A stretch of DNA of 64,000 nt from Dichetophora obliterata. Lineage: Eukaryota > Arthropoda > Insecta > Diptera > Sciomyzidae. The notes under the pieces are model-generated. The model was given only the letters and a program-made list of their open reading frames with translations, searched no databases and had not been told where the DNA came from. Below are positions 35,401 through 42,699 of the stretch, piece by piece. The stretch spans positions 33,859,819 through 33,923,818 of the forward strand of contig OY986439.1 in assembly GCA_963920525.1 (NCBI GenBank), written 5' to 3'. Positions within the stretch are counted from its first letter, which is position 1; the number at the start of each line of letters is the position of its first letter. A program made the translations under genes and the position numbers.

Positions 35401-36798
35401 ATATAAATTTTGTGTATAAATAAAAGAAGAAATAATAAATAATAAAACAAAAAAATTATATTTTTTGTTCACGAAAACGAGTGCAAATGGCAAGCCACAG
35501 AACATAATGGCATGAAGTTTATTAACACAAGTGTCAAAAGCAGTGCTACCATCTTAAAAAGAAAGATAGTAGATTTACCAAAAAGTGTTAAAAATACACC
35601 AAAAGTAGCCTCAAAACAATAATGTATTGTGAGCTCAAAATGCCGGCTGAGATTGTTTGAGCTGCTGAACTATGAAAACTAAGGAAGTAGATACCTTTAT
35701 GTCCATGACAGTGATAATGCCCGGTTGACGCATATCGCCACTGCTGTTGGAATCAAAGCTGCTATTCTTCGAATTGCTGCCGCTACCACCGACGGTTGTA
35801 GTGCCCGTCAAGCCAGCTGCAACCTGTTCGCCAAGCTCACGTAACCCCTTGCCAAAAGATTTGGCAGCATTAAGCATGGTAGCGGTGTAGCTAGCAACAC
35901 CCTCACCATCACAACCTCCACCGCTGCGCTTAGAGTGCAGCAGCTTATGCTCTGCATAGGCCAACCAACGCGAACCCATGGCAACAGGATTGGGATTGAT
36001 GCTATTGATATAGTCGCGAGCGAGTAGAAAAAAGTTAAGACAATTTTTTAAATTAAATAAAACTTATATCTGACAGAGAGAGAATAAAACTTACCCAGGA
36101 CTTGGATAGCATGTGGTTATTGAGAGGCGATCCTCTAGTGTGCGCGCATCAAATATTGCAATTCGCTCATGAAAAGTGATTGCTATGGAGGTGCGATTGG
36201 CGAGTATATCAAGAACTGCATTTTTAAATTTAATCGTCTTCACTTGGGTGCCAGTCTTGAGTGAAACAAAGTTAACAGCGCAGTATTGAGGCTGGGGTCC
36301 ACCAGCTGACTTTGAGTTGCCACCATCGCACATGGCCATCAAGGGACGCTTTTCGGCAAATACATCTACCAACTCATCAGCGCGACGGCCAGCATCTTCA
36401 GCGGCTGCTGATGGTGTAGGCAACACACGCAACGACGAAACGGTGCCATGACGCCAGGAGAGCACCTCAATAGCTTCGCCATTGGCAGGTATGGCCCATA
36501 CCTGTACTCCCATGCCATAGCCCAAGATGAGCAGCAGTGGTGGCGCCACATTGCCCTCCAGTTCCCAATCCTCGCCAAAGCGTGGATCACTGATATCTGC
36601 CATTGACTCAAAGCGCGCCCATGTGATGGTGTCCTTAGGATCGGTGTGCGGCTGATGTGCCAGCGTAACATCGTTTATAAAACCAATGGCAGAGTCGAGT
36701 ATAGAGCGATCACTAACAACTTGTGGTGGCACGATAGCAGGCACAGAGAGTCCGCCGCAGCGAGAGCTTGGACCGCGCCGTGGTGAATCAGCCGACAT
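6087..36798 (-). CDS. BCAS3: BCAS3/rudhira-type beta-propeller protein with giant C-terminal extension (7 coding exons)
   Basis: Gene-level entry. Joined exons give 7836 nt (2611 codons plus stop); every donor/acceptor pair is GT/AG and all phases agree. Residues 1-833 match vertebrate BCAS3 in order: DSPRR near the N-terminus (4-8), the propeller blocks GHDFHVF (389-395) and RGTTHVFPITPYGG (442-455), the BCAS3 C-terminal block [19 protein letters not shown] (to about 718), and LADAMRESPS (818-827). The family is known as a microtubule- and vimentin-associated migration factor and, with C16orf70/PHAF1, as a phagophore-associated PROPPIN-like protein. The start is set by CACAAAATG, a good fly initiation context, and by similarity to the vertebrate N-terminus. 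Vertebrate BCAS3 is about 910-930 residues; the extra ~1,700 residues come from exon 7. Introns 2 and 6 are large and full of transposons. Confidence 0.85.
12333..12465. mobile_element. Short hairpin MITE with ~54-bp TIRs
   Basis: Both ends read inward as CATGTCACACTTAG, then GGACA.GGACAA, and converge on CGGGTAAAA, leaving a loop of only about 25 bp. The element lies in BCAS3 intron 6. Flanks show no convincing duplication, so the superfamily is unknown. Confidence 0.75.
14508..14580 (+). repeat. tRNA-like segment (possible SINE head or tRNA relic)
   Basis: TGGTAGTGCAG resembles a polymerase III A box and, about 45 nt on, GAGTTCGAAACC resembles a B box. Between them GGCTT..AAGCC can form an anticodon-like stem. 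The acceptor arms do not pair convincingly, so this is not called a functional tRNA. Confidence 0.4.
14880..15055 (+). repeat. Single unit of the TTTGTATGGGAGGTAGGCGTGG repeat family
   Basis: It shares AATTTTTAGAGA, then CTTTGTATGGGAGGTAGGCA, with the arrays at 44.6-46 kb and 55.3-57 kb. It is a lone ~150-bp unit lying 5' of the hAT remnant and the longer copy at 15720. Confidence 0.55.
15257..15560 (+). pseudogene. hAT transposase C-terminal remnant (dimerisation region)
   Basis: The frame 15257-15487 reads FLKGARIDRSRDCYAWWSIN and then KKYRHLTYFYRFL. This is the pattern of the hAT C-terminal dimerisation region, where a short acidic segment is followed by a W-x-x-N-x-x-x-Y/F-P/R-x-L block. 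After a stop at 15485 the expected continuation (ERLFSEGGLVYENKRNRLR) is found in another frame, so there is one frameshift. No N-terminal BED finger or catalytic core is nearby; it is a truncated relic in BCAS3 intron 6. Confidence 0.7.
15720..16195 (+). repeat. Longer copy of the TTTGTATGGGAGGTAGGCGTGG family with terminal module
   Basis: Two to three degenerate units (GTATGGGAGGAGGCGTGG; GGGAAGTAGGCGTGATTTTC) are followed by a terminal module with GCGGCTGTAATCGTGTCGAC, GATGCTGATCAAGAATATAT, GCCACGCCTCCTTATCAGCG and TTAATATACCCC. The same module occurs inverted at 55270-55510. Its layout (units, then a conserved end) resembles DINE-1/Helentron-type fly repeats, but I cannot assign the class. 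Confidence 0.6.
16315..17310 (+). pseudogene. 5'-truncated non-LTR retrotransposon fragment (RT to 3' end)
   Basis: Three overlapping frames (16303-16644, 16686-17012, 16930-17181) together read as the second half of a LINE reverse transcriptase: GFRQGDFLSFDFFNLMMENI, then LLAYADEIDIIV where the usual Y/F-A-D-D is Y-A-D-E, then FIYLGSSIN, EIKRRITLANRCYFGL, MPVLLYASKTWTL, LERKILRDI and RPRWLGHVQCM. Coding-like sequence continues to about 17278 and ends in a TAAG-type simple tail. Frameshifts and the altered active site make it dead. The VLLY..W.L block and tail suggest an RTE-like or related clade, not resolved. Confidence 0.75.
17489..17992. mobile_element. Mariner-type MITE with ~42-bp TIRs and TA duplication
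   Basis: Both ends read inward GGTGACGTCT.TCAAATCGG and continue to GTAGCAATGTCAAAATT with very few mismatches. TA flanks both sides (17487-17488, 17993-17994). The 504-bp interior has weak open frames on both strands with no transposase motif. It lies in BCAS3 intron 6. Confidence 0.75.
18137..18402. mobile_element. MITE with ~50-bp TIRs
   Basis: The left arm (AGAGTGCGTGTGCCACAC, then CATTAG.CGCATTCAG, then GGAGTCAACAGTTG) is matched in reverse complement at 18345-18402. Weaker similarity continues outward (AAACAAACAAAAATTAA against AAACAAGAGAAAACTAA), so the true element may be larger (about 18040-18440). There is no coding content. Confidence 0.65.
20397..20546 (-). CDS. BCAS3: BCAS3 coding exon 6
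   Basis: It encodes residues 784-833 plus one base. The acceptor is CATCTTTAG|GT. It reads SIEQSPKLMDRFRHEH and then LKEDLADAMRESPS; the latter matches the conserved vertebrate LADAMAESPS block near the C-terminus. The donor ACAG|GTAATT leaves phase 1, which is what the acceptor of the giant exon at 11422 requires. In vertebrates only about 80 residues follow this block. Confidence 0.85.
20724..20890 (-). CDS. BCAS3: BCAS3 coding exon 5
   Basis: It encodes residues 728-783 plus one base. The acceptor is ATCATAG|G and the donor is TATA|GTAAGT. It contains SNLSHIEAEAVEIGVSATS, an alanine run and LIESGSYS. Vertebrate BCAS3 has a variable linker here, so support comes mainly from phase agreement with exons 4 and 6. 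Confidence 0.8.
20959..21262 (-). CDS. BCAS3: BCAS3 coding exon 4 (BCAS3 C-terminal domain)
   Basis: It encodes residues 627-727 plus two bases. The acceptor is CCTTAG|AT. It begins NIAKEKICDETPIELEVEAK and carries the near-invariant family block [20 protein letters not shown] (694-713) followed by MGPQFVFKTYN. The donor is GG|GTGAGT. Flanking introns are 74 bp (intron 3) and 68 bp (intron 4), typical fly sizes. Confidence 0.9.
21337..22204 (-). CDS. BCAS3: BCAS3 coding exon 3 (propeller core)
   Basis: It encodes residues 338-626 plus one base. The acceptor is TTCTTGCAG|TTG after a pyrimidine tract. It contains the most conserved propeller blocks: SGMLLVTADKRGHDFHVFRI, VHHLYVLHRGDTSAKVQ, RWIAVSTLRGTTHVFPI, then the serine-rich insert (SISHSEST region), VVLPLAQLRQP and CAIFAKSRSWLLDPP. 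The donor is TCAA|GTGAGT. Without its splice partners this frame runs on into an adjacent CAT-repeat and gives a spurious poly-Ser tail. Confidence 0.9.
22840..24508 (-). mobile_element. Tc3-like transposon, complete ends, TA duplication, dead transposase
   Basis: The ends read inward CACTGAGGMATATTCGTTT and are flanked by TA at 22838-22839 and 24509-24510. Subterminal copies of the same motif (GTATTCGTTTAGACGCAC near 23119; TATACGAATATGC near 24285, inverted) give an inverted-repeat/direct-repeat arrangement with four probable transposase sites. The transposase is on the minus strand. The element is nested inside the foldback element. Confidence 0.8.
23170..24150 (-). pseudogene. Tc3-like transposase pseudogene
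   Basis: Minus-strand pieces give KKHMHWTSKWQKVIFSDEKK, then after a frameshift in a T/A homopolymer near 23709-23719 NLDGPDCYSCYW and GGGSLMVCAAFS, then SVIFQQENAPIHVS and RPDLNPIEN. The first Asp (FSDE) and final Glu (PIEN) are present. The middle position reads Q-Q-E-N where Q-Q-D-N is usual, and a TGA interrupts just before RPDLNPIEN. The N-terminal helix-turn-helix part (to about 24150) has several stops. It is inactive. Confidence 0.8.
26421..27358. other. AT-rich intronic sequence
   Basis: It contains recurring phrases such as CACTACTTTTTGGTTATTTT and GTGTATA.AATG at about 26640, 27010 and 27100, with echoes at 35210-35410. This may be a decayed repeat. No coding or RNA gene was recognised. 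Confidence 0.4.
27645..30479 (-). CDS. LINE ORF2: APE endonuclease plus reverse transcriptase (944 aa)
   Basis: The frame is intact from ATG to stop and has the usual length for this family. Endonuclease motifs: NIGHINAQSL (about 29-38), GVSETWL, GDFNC, SLIDFFLLN and SRHAFI. The last is normally S-D-H, and here the Asp codon position reads CGG (Arg), which may impair cleavage. RT motifs: FRPISILPSLSKIVESI, LSLDLSKAFDLVDH (motif A), SGVPQGSVLGPLLFMIYIN (motif B) and YADDIYLL (motif C, intact). The C-terminal region holds RVWNLLPSSFKQF. It makes cDNA at a nicked target by target-primed reverse transcription. Confidence 0.88.
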   Translation of the reverse strand: MSINYNLGPVVSDNSQLRLSLLSRKQNLNIGHINAQSLRPSVRSSKFNEIRNVLKDSCLDVFGVSETWLKPYISNTAVKIPGFNFFRNDRLNMRGGGVGIYVANNIKTRIIHEISVSGTIEGIFVEINLRCARILVGCIYLPHGNFSNLRDILCDLCCRYENIICMGDFNCNLFNSSAVSTMREVLSCANLSYAHNNLPTHFDYHWNSVSLIDFFLLNDISKLKYSGQFQCPNISRHAFIYISVDFLAENKQRFIEYRDYNAINFQQLERRINNTILNYIFETNSVNEQLQCLNDVISDSFSMVPIRKKTLKTGDMDPFMKRPDVVYAISLRDLAYKSFIENNCESNWKIFSKYRNKAKSIIRKAKIQYGTARFQNVNGKQLWNMLRGDGCVNENSFSDDVDPDMLNSFFVSSQVRSNNAYSDFDADSSTGFMFRNITLNELYLATYRIKSNSIGSDNIPIKFIKIIYPFIEQYLLHFINTIITTSTFPTAWKTARVVPIKKKGNSCAFENFRPISILPSLSKIVESILNAQIYDNLSDLSKLSQCQSGFRNGYNTTSMVLGLTEKIRHNSNQNKLSVLLSLDLSKAFDLVDHNILIHKLAQDFLFSSSACSLIKSFLTGRRQFVSCGNRLSNTLDVLSGVPQGSVLGPLLFMIYINSLVDQIGIDSSNIYLYADDIYLLFSSNFDFVDSLQACINYTTDQILYWMDVNKLVINYSKTKAIIFNMPYNNDEIPISISINNIEIEFVEHLRCLGIIIDSNLNYKAHINKLSNKINFMLHKLYSMNTYMPTPVKLSVAQALLMPHIIYGLEIYSCTNLCNINQLRRIFNRIIRFAFNIQVRDHVSEHVLMFLHCNFINYIEMRQILLFYKVIKTKTPIYLWNLFSFTRSRRNTQILIPRIYKSIFERSFLIKVARVWNLLPSSFKQFSDSLNTFKRKYLQHVSELA
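31158..32060 (-). CDS. LINE ORF1: PHD-type zinc finger, coiled coil, RNA-binding-like domain (300 aa)
   Basis: The ATG at 32060 begins MSSKSGSHC; an in-frame extension upstream to 32189 lacks conservation and is hydrophobic, so it is not used. The N-terminal finger has paired Cys in the pattern CICKKN, GCILCGQWFHSSC and FTCKTC. A charged coiled-coil stretch follows (about 85-140), then a C-terminal domain with IIISGLPIPL, LLVKFNSVYKRDALM and IRFRLMNSDRPRVRI, as found in ORF1 proteins of CR1-like and related elements. It presumably chaperones element RNA. Confidence 0.85.
   Translation of the reverse strand: MSSKSGSHCICKKNISRGQASVGCILCGQWFHSSCAEVGAEEMSFLIKSKGSFGFTCKTCISDPPKKATNEELSFREELRLGMANVQTKCDQIIEQLKSDLSKQLNEVKNEILNCTKMVKLVDESTSNKISTLEAENETLHKRLNRGDIIISGLPIPLTDLNNCVINVGKALGVNLTEYDINHCCFINNKKSLLVKFNSVYKRDALMRSYFKNRNLKLDDVIETDIQSRLYLNDHLTPDTSKLNFFCRNLRKVKKIIRFRLMNSDRPRVRILLSDNMERVFTLSECIAHFDDHAPNINQL
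32290..33440. other. AT-rich intronic sequence with no gene seen
   Basis: It contains two similar phrases around 32805-32990 (GGGACAAAATT..AACCACT), perhaps a small duplication. No protein motif, RNA gene or well-bounded element was found. Confidence 0.45.
33451..35112. mobile_element. TIR element with 10-bp TSD and internal ~320-346-bp tandem repeats
   Basis: The 10-mer ATTTTAACAC flanks the element (33441-33450 and 35113-35122). The ends read inward with GTGAAG.TAGCCCAAAATCTT, and GAATTCGCCGC.. motifs recur in both arms. Inside, a unit starting GAGCATAGTKCCRTTCG repeats at 33920, 34240, 34586 and 34755 (spacings 320, 346 and 169, the last internally deleted). No transposase. Long arms with internal repeats and a 10-bp duplication suit a foldback- or MULE-like nonautonomous element. 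Confidence 0.7.
33920..34870 (+). repeat. Tandem array inside the 33.4-35.1 kb element
   Basis: Units share GAGCATAGTKCCRTT, CATTTTTGAACAAAA, CCATTTTACGGTAT, GGGGCAAGTTTTGGGGTGTG and TAGGTACCAAGGACGATAGA in order. There are three and a half units; the last pair is shortened by an internal deletion. The apparent 104-aa frame at 34385-34699 is an artefact of the repeat. Confidence 0.8.
35695..36001 (-). CDS. BCAS3: BCAS3 coding exon 2
   Basis: It encodes residues 235-337 (phase 2 in, phase 0 out). The acceptor AATAG|C restores Gly, followed by INPNPVAMGSRWLAYAEHKL and SYTATMLNAAKS, which track the vertebrate NPIALGSRWLAYAE and SYTATVISAAK blocks. A Gly/Ser/Asn-rich loop (GGSGSNSKNSS) replaces a variable vertebrate stretch. 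It ends with PGIITVMDIK and the donor AAAG|GTATCT. Intron 1 is 93 bp. Confidence 0.88.
36095..36798 (-). CDS. BCAS3: BCAS3 coding exon 1
   Basis: It encodes residues 1-234 plus two bases of codon 235. The ATG at 36796-36798 is preceded by CACAAA, and the next residues (SADSPRR) match the vertebrate N-terminus, so this start is preferred over the in-frame GTG further upstream at 36864. The exon covers the N-terminal propeller: GYGMGVQVWAIPANGEA, FAEKRPLMAMCD, and SITTCYPSPG at the end, each with a counterpart in vertebrate BCAS3. The donor is GG|GTAAGT. Confidence 0.88.
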
Positions 36799-36970
36799 TT
36801 TGTGATTGTTTACGCCAGCAGCTTTTAGTGTTAGTGGAAAGGTGGAATTTTTTTCAAAACTCACCTTCGAAGCGCAATTTCAAAGAAATTGGCTCCTGGA
36901 GAGTGAAAAAAAAAACGAGAGAGGTGGAGTGCGATGCACCCGCAAGGTGCGTGGGTGCGTTGCACTGACG
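36799..36970 (-). promoter_or_regulatory. BCAS3: Probable BCAS3 5' leader and core promoter region
   Basis: Upstream of the ATG is a locally GC-richer stretch with a fly initiator-like TCAGT (A at about 36966) and no TATA box at the expected distance. A strong donor-like AAG|GTGAGT lies at 36864, so a short 5' intron or an alternative leader is possible; the distance to the ATG is only 66 nt. Transcript data would be needed to place the start site. Confidence 0.35.
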
Positions 36971-38169
36971 CACAATTTTTTGTGCGCGCCCTTGTTCGTT
37001 GGCACACTTCGTTGGAGGTGTAGTGTGGAGTGGAACACGACTTTGTTGTTGTTGTTGTTTCTGTGGAGAGTGAAAATGCTGAGACAGGATGTCTGTTGCG
37101 TCTGTTAGTCGTTTTTGCTATTGTTGTAAATGATTAATTTGTATTATTTTCGTTTGTTTTTGATGAAATATCTGCATGATAAAGAGAGAGAGAGAGAGAG
37201 AGGTAACAAGTTATTTATATACTGTTTAAATAAATAATAATAACTATAAAAACATACAAATTTAAAATTGAATTAAAAAGTAAAGGCAATTCTTAATGAG
37301 CTTGCTCCAGTCTATCCTTACAGTCTTTATAAACGGTATCGTAGTTATTTTTATTCAGTTCTTCACGTGTTAATCATTCAAGATATTAGAAAACACTAAG
37401 AAGATCCGGCAAATTATAAAAATACGCAGCTACTTTCTTAATCATACCCCGCTAAACACATAGGCACGTGTATAATAATTATAAAAAATAAAATAAAAGC
37501 ATATGCAGTGTATTTTAGAGAGATCGAGAGTGAGTGAGAAAGTCTGGTCACAAACGTAAAATTCTGAGATTCTGAGAAATTTCAATTTAAAACAAAAACA
37601 AACTAGATAGATAACACGCACAATTTAGTAAATAGTGTTGCTGCGAAATTTAGAGAAAACACGCGAGTGCAAACAACAACAAGAGAAATAAAAGTAAAAC
37701 CAATAACAAAAATTTGGAATAACAACTAAAAATTAAGCAGCAAACACTTTATGTAAACAAGTTCAACGCCAACAAAACAAAAACGAAAACTTAATTAATA
37801 AAACACAAAATAAAAAATAAAAGAAAACACAAAAAATACTATCATATTATAACCAGAAAAACATAAGTCTTAAAATGACATCTAAAGGTTGATAGCTACT
37901 AGTTAGTTAAGCAAATGAACTAGCAAAGGTTTTGGCATTTTCTGTACAAAAATTAAAAATACGTATCATTTTTTTGTTACTACTTTTAGAACTTCAAGTC
38001 TGATGAGTTGTTAACCTTAAAAATAATTAATATCTATTGTATTAATGATCCACCCAACTCTCGTGTTCCACCAAACTAAGCTTAAATTAGTTTATATTCA
38101 TCAGATTAAAACAAATTCGAAAAACCGGTCACAATAGAAGTGCCATCAATAAAAGTGCCCTCTACATTA
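36971..38169. other. Upstream flank of BCAS3 with no coding region
   Basis: It is AT-rich with a GA run at 37184-37203 and CAA/AAC-rich plus-strand sequence at 37560-37860 that looks like fly leader or intron sequence. No gene, RNA or repeat is recognised. Confidence 0.45.
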
Positions 38170-38385
38170 TTTTTAATTGTAATTCAGAATTAATTAATGG
38201 AAATTAAGAATAGATCAATTGAAATTCAGAAATTTCTTTTGAAATTCAAAAGAGATCAATAGAAATTTAGAATTGATACATTTAAATGTAGGAATTCGTT
38301 TAAAATTCAGAAAAAATAAATTGAAATTAATAAAAGTTCAATTGAAATGCTGATAATATATAAAATTTAGTTAATTCAAAAAATT
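38170..38385. repeat. Second locus of the GATCAATTGAAATTCAGAA minisatellite
   Basis: About ten degenerate units (AGATCAATTGAAATTCAG, AGATCAATAGAAATTTAG, AGTTCAATTGAAATGC) match the family seen at 4045-4470 and 63530-63770. Weak inverted copies occur at 38790-38850. Confidence 0.7.
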
Positions 38386-39367
38386 AAAGCAATATTGTGG
38401 GGGGTTGGTCCTTAGTTTAGTTATTGATAAATGCAATTTTATTTTTTATATTATATATTCTATATTTTAATTCTTAATTTGAAAACTTTTAACAACCATT
38501 TGAAACGATGAAAATTATTTGAATGCAATTTTGAAAGATTTTTTTTTGATTATAAAAATTTGACATTGATGAAAATAATTTTTTTGAATTATTTTATAAA
38601 TTAAAGTGTATTTTCTAATGTGTATGTGATTTGTGTGTGATTTATGTGGTGGTAAGGCACCACAATATAGTATATTTTATATTTAAAAATAATAATAAAG
38701 TTGATGTTAATAGTAATGGTAACGTTAGATTTCAATCGTAAAATTTTATATTATATATTAAAAAAATGTTATATTAATTGATTTTTCCTAAATTTCAATT
38801 CACCTTTTTGAATTTAATTTGACTTCTTGTGAATTTCAATTAATTGTTTCTGTATTTAGACCAAGGAATGGAAAAAACCGTACCTAAAGCCGTATTCACT
38901 GATAGCCTTCAGCAAGTTTTTGTGTGAATTAAAATAATGTTAATCAAGTTGAAGAGCGTGCAGAAAGTTCTCTCTCTGAAAGGAAACTTCATATAAAAAA
39001 ATATTGCAAAACATGCTGAAAGTGATCAGTGAATCCGCCTTTATACGTAGCGCTTCAAGATCGCAAACTCTCTTTCTTTCTATTCTGTATATCGCTCTTC
39101 GATTCAAACACAAACACAACCGCTAGCAGTCCGTAGAGAGAGACCGAAACGGAATGGTAGCGTTGTGTTAAACGAGCACAAAGCATTATTTGCCTTGTTG
39201 TGGTTTTTGCTCGTGATCGTAAACACAAACCAAACCAGTAACACCGCTCCGCTGCTGCTGCTGCTGCCACCATTTCAAAATTAAAATTCTGCAGAACAGC
39301 AGCAAAAGAATTTATTGACGCATGTCACAATTTTTTGTAAGTGTCCTGTTACGGTGGTGGCCATGGG

Positions 39368-39545
39368 CAAGGTTCATTTATAAGGTTGTGGCACTTGAGA
39401 GAAATGCACTCTTTTTCCGACTTTGCTTGAACTGTCACTGTGCTTTTCTTTGTTTTATGCATTCATTTTATTGATTTCTTTTCATCCATTCTGACAGTTC
39501 GATCGAGCTCGCTCTCAAGAGCCACAACCTTATAAATGAGCCTTG
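39368..39545. mobile_element. 178-bp MITE with ~33-bp TIRs
   Basis: The ends read AAGGYTCATTTATAAGGTT and GTGGC.CTTGAGAG in inverted orientation. CATGGG phrases flank both sides, but the spacing is off by two bases, so the target duplication is uncertain. It abuts the next MITE. Confidence 0.7.
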
Positions 39546-39553
39546 GTCATGGG

Positions 39554-40118
39554 CATGATAGAATTACCAGGTAGTATTAATCGCTACTTTTACTCGTTAC
39601 TTTGGGCATATAGTGTCAAATAAAAGTATTGCAATCACACCAAGAAGTAAAAGGGGATTTTTTGGTCTTTACTTTTGTCATGATCTCCACATACACATGT
39701 GAAGTAAGTAATATTTCTGCTGCTAGTTACTTCTGTTAAATTCTATGCCATAGACTTCATTTAAGTTTTGAGAAGTTTATAATATAGGTGTCCTTATTTT
39801 TATCAAATTTTTTTATTCATTTATTAATCAGTCAAACATTAAAACGTTAAATTATTTTCTTCATATTGTTTTTCTTATGCAGAAACCTAATTTTTGATGC
39901 AATGAGGCAAAAAGTTTGCTATTTATCAATGTTTATCACTTGGCTCATATCAAGTTCAAAGACAAGATAAATAATTCTGTGTCTTTTTCTCATTTCAAAT
40001 AATACAAGAAGCAACATTGTTTGCACCTACTCGCTACATTTTGAAACTATATGCCCAAAATGACAGTTTATCCCCAGCTGATTTTCAGCGAATAATAATA
40101 CCTGGTAATTATATCATG
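39554..40118. mobile_element. hAT-like MITE with exact 8-bp TSD GTCATGGG
   Basis: The ends read inward CATGATAKAATTACCAGG, with further similarity (TTTGGGCATATAGT) about 45 bp inside. GTCATGGG occurs immediately on both sides (39546-39553 and 40119-40126). An 8-bp duplication is characteristic of hAT elements. The 565-bp interior has no transposase. Confidence 0.75.
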
Positions 40119-40539
40119 GTCATGGGCTCATCATGGTCATGCATTGTTGTTGTTTCAATGTAAATTAAAAATATGAGAGCGAGAGTAAAAGAGTAAATTT
40201 TCACCACCACGGTCACCAAATGGTTCGACAAAAATATGAAATCATGGGATCAAAACAGTGTTGCGTTGTGGAATTATTCACAACTTTTGTGTTTAGGCAC
40301 GAAAATAGTACACTTTTAGTACGAAATGTATGAAAGCAGTAATGAAACCTGCGTAATAGCAACGCTGATCGACTGCAGCATTTTAATTGTTGAAAAGTTT
40401 ATTAATTGCTTTTGTTGAATCCTTTGTTAAAGCTAATAAAAACAAAGCTGGAAGTAATAATAAAAAAGTAAGTATTAAAAGTAGCAAAAAGTCTATTGGT
40501 GCATAGGCATCATATGACCACCAGCATAACATACTTTCG

Positions 40540-40614
40540 TCATACAGCTAGCTCATCAAACGCAAAAGAGAGTAAAAATTGACATGACCAGGGATCATAT
40601 GACGACCACCATAA
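40540..40614 (-). repeat. End fragment of the GGGCTATGTTATGGTG MITE family
   Basis: Read on the minus strand it begins GGGCCTTGTTATGGTGGTCG and then TCATATGATCCCTGGTCATG, matching the left end of the element at 53574. A second, weaker copy lies at 40501-40533. Confidence 0.5.
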
Positions 40615-40799
40615 CAAGGCCCTAAGCAGCAGTAATATTCGGTGAAGCGTGGTACATTTGTTACTATTTTGGATTGTGTTTACGATCATGAGCAAAAACC
40701 ACAACAAAGCAATTAATGTTTTGTGCTCGTTTAACACAACTCTACCATTATGTTTCGAACTCTCTCTTCGGCTTGCTTTGGGTAGTAAACAGTGTTGCC

Positions 40800-42699
40800 G
40801 TTTTGGCTATTTATAGCCATAAGTGGCTATTTTTTTCTCGCGGTCAGTTTTTGGCAATTTGGCGATTTTGTTTTTCATTTAGCTATTTCTTTAATTCAAT
40901 ACAATTAATGCATTAATTAAATAAATTTTTTTAATTAAATAGCAATTTGTTTAAAAAAGCAAATAAAAACTCTAGCTAAAGCCAAACAAGACTTAATTTT
41001 AAATATTTTTCTCAGCTGTACAAGGGTCGTTTACAGGACTTTTTAGTCAAAAAGCGGTCGTACAAGGGTCGTACTGCGACCGTACAGACGCCGTTTTTAA
41101 ATAATCTCGGCTGTACAACGAGCGAACAGCGGGCGTACATCGGCCGAGATGGATTATTCTACGCTGAAAATTAGTAGCGTTAATTAATTGCAGTTGGGAA
41201 AAGGTTTATTTTGGAAAACTAGATAATAATATTGAATACAGTTAATAGAGTATAAAACAAATAGAATTATCATTTATTGGGCATTTTATTCCAATAAATA
41301 ACTTCATGTACAAAAAAATTCTTTTGTGGCACACATTAAGATTTGCCGAGTAAGATTTGCTTTTGTTGTTGCGCATATGTTTGCTGTTGCATAAGAGCTT
41401 TGAACAATATGGTGGCATACATCGGGTTTTCAGCAGCGATACAGCGGAAGTAGAACTTAATTTAGGCCTTGTACGGCCGTTGTTCGACCCAACTTTCGGC
41501 CGCTGGGCTTTTTGGGTTATTTTGAGCCAATATTCGATCCTTGTACGGCCATGAGGATACCCGCTTATATTTTTACAAGGTAGTTAGTACAAATTGCTAT
41601 GCATTTTTTTTTTCTTTTTCATAATACGATAAATAAATATTTTGGTTATTTTTCTTACATTTTGGCTATTTTTATTTTGCGTTCTGGTTAAAAAAAATTT
41701 GCTTCGGCAACACTGATAGTAAAGCGGAATAAAGGTTGCGCTCTTTAAAAAATACAGAACAGATGGAAAACGAACCTTTCTCGAAAAAATGCTGCATTTT
41801 GAAGTCAACATTTTCGAGAAAAGAACACGATTCAATTTTAGAGGTCACTATTTTTCTGCTCAAGAGGGCAGATTTTTCAAAAAGAGCAGAAAAAATGTAG
41901 CATTTTTTCGATAAAAGAAAACGCCCATAAAAATACCCCACGCACATTCATTCCATTCAAAAGTTGGACAAAAATAAAAGGACTGCTACTATGATACTTA
42001 ATGCAATTTTGTAAGTTTGGTTAGTTTAAGAAAATTAAGTAAAATTTAAAAAATAGTCGATATCGGTTAGACCCTAGGGGTACCTCCCCTTGGACCTATA
42101 TTAATTTTTTTACGCGGTTTTGTGTGTACATTTCTCTTTTTAAGCATTTTTTTCAAAAAAACAAATAAATATATTTGTAGGACGAAGTAGAAAAGTTTTT
42201 TGCAATTCCTGATTATATAGAATCCATACTAGTAGAATAAAAAAATAACTTAATTTTATAGGTTTTGTTTTCTTTGCCATCGAAATTTGTCAATTTCTTA
42301 AAATTTTTATTTGATAATATCATATTTTAAAATCACTAAAATATATACTTATCCAATTTTATATTTTCTAAAATTTTTGAATTCTTACTCATATTTACTC
42401 AAATATTTTTTTTTTTAACAAAAAATTTACTTGGCTCGGTTCAGTCAAAACACAAATTTTTGACAATTATTTGTTTAAGAGAACCCAAAACGAATTGAAC
42501 AATACATGATTTTTTTTTTAAAATATCTCAATTTTGAAGGGTCACAGCGTAGCGAATACTGAGTCTCTACCCTAAATATTTTGTTTCTGTCTAATCTATG
42601 CAATTACCTATCGATTGATACCAATATTGTTAGATTTCAAGTCAAAAATTTTTGATTTTTGTCCATGGGCCAACAAAGGTGCCACAGCTATGTTTTATC
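40800..42699. other. Non-coding region with a local GC-rich palindromic patch
   Basis: 41019-41170 and 41450-41560 stand out for CpG-rich GTACGGCCG / CGGTCGTAC phrases in opposite orientations, suggesting the ends of a ~540-bp element. The rest is AT-rich. Short frames at 41357-41554 and 41584-41947 show no recognisable protein. Confidence 0.4.

Larger units (their letters stand above)
22205..35694 (-). other. BCAS3: BCAS3 intron 2 (13,490 bp), mostly transposons
   Basis: It lies between the donor AAAG|GTATCT of exon 2 and the acceptor TTGCAG|TTG of exon 3, both phase 0. It contains a nested DNA-transposon stack, a near full-length LINE in the same orientation as the gene, and an element with internal tandem repeats. 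Stretches 26421-27358, 32290-33450 and 35113-35694 are AT-rich and without recognised genes. Confidence 0.75.
39110..40795. repeat. ~150-bp inverted repeat pair enclosing two MITEs
   Basis: The left arm (39110-39270) and right arm (40620-40795) are inverted copies: CTCGTTTAACACAAC, GAGCAAAAACCACAACAA and GATCRTGAGC/GATCGTAAACACAA are shared. They could be the ends of one decayed element or two inverted insertions. The enclosed DNA holds the MITEs at 39368 and 39554 and an end of the 53.6-kb MITE family. Confidence 0.55.

Noticed and set aside
36799..36864. Upstream in-frame extension of BCAS3 starting at 36864
   Set aside because: The codon there is GTG and coincides with a splice-donor-like sequence; the ATG at 36798 has good context and matches the vertebrate N-terminus.
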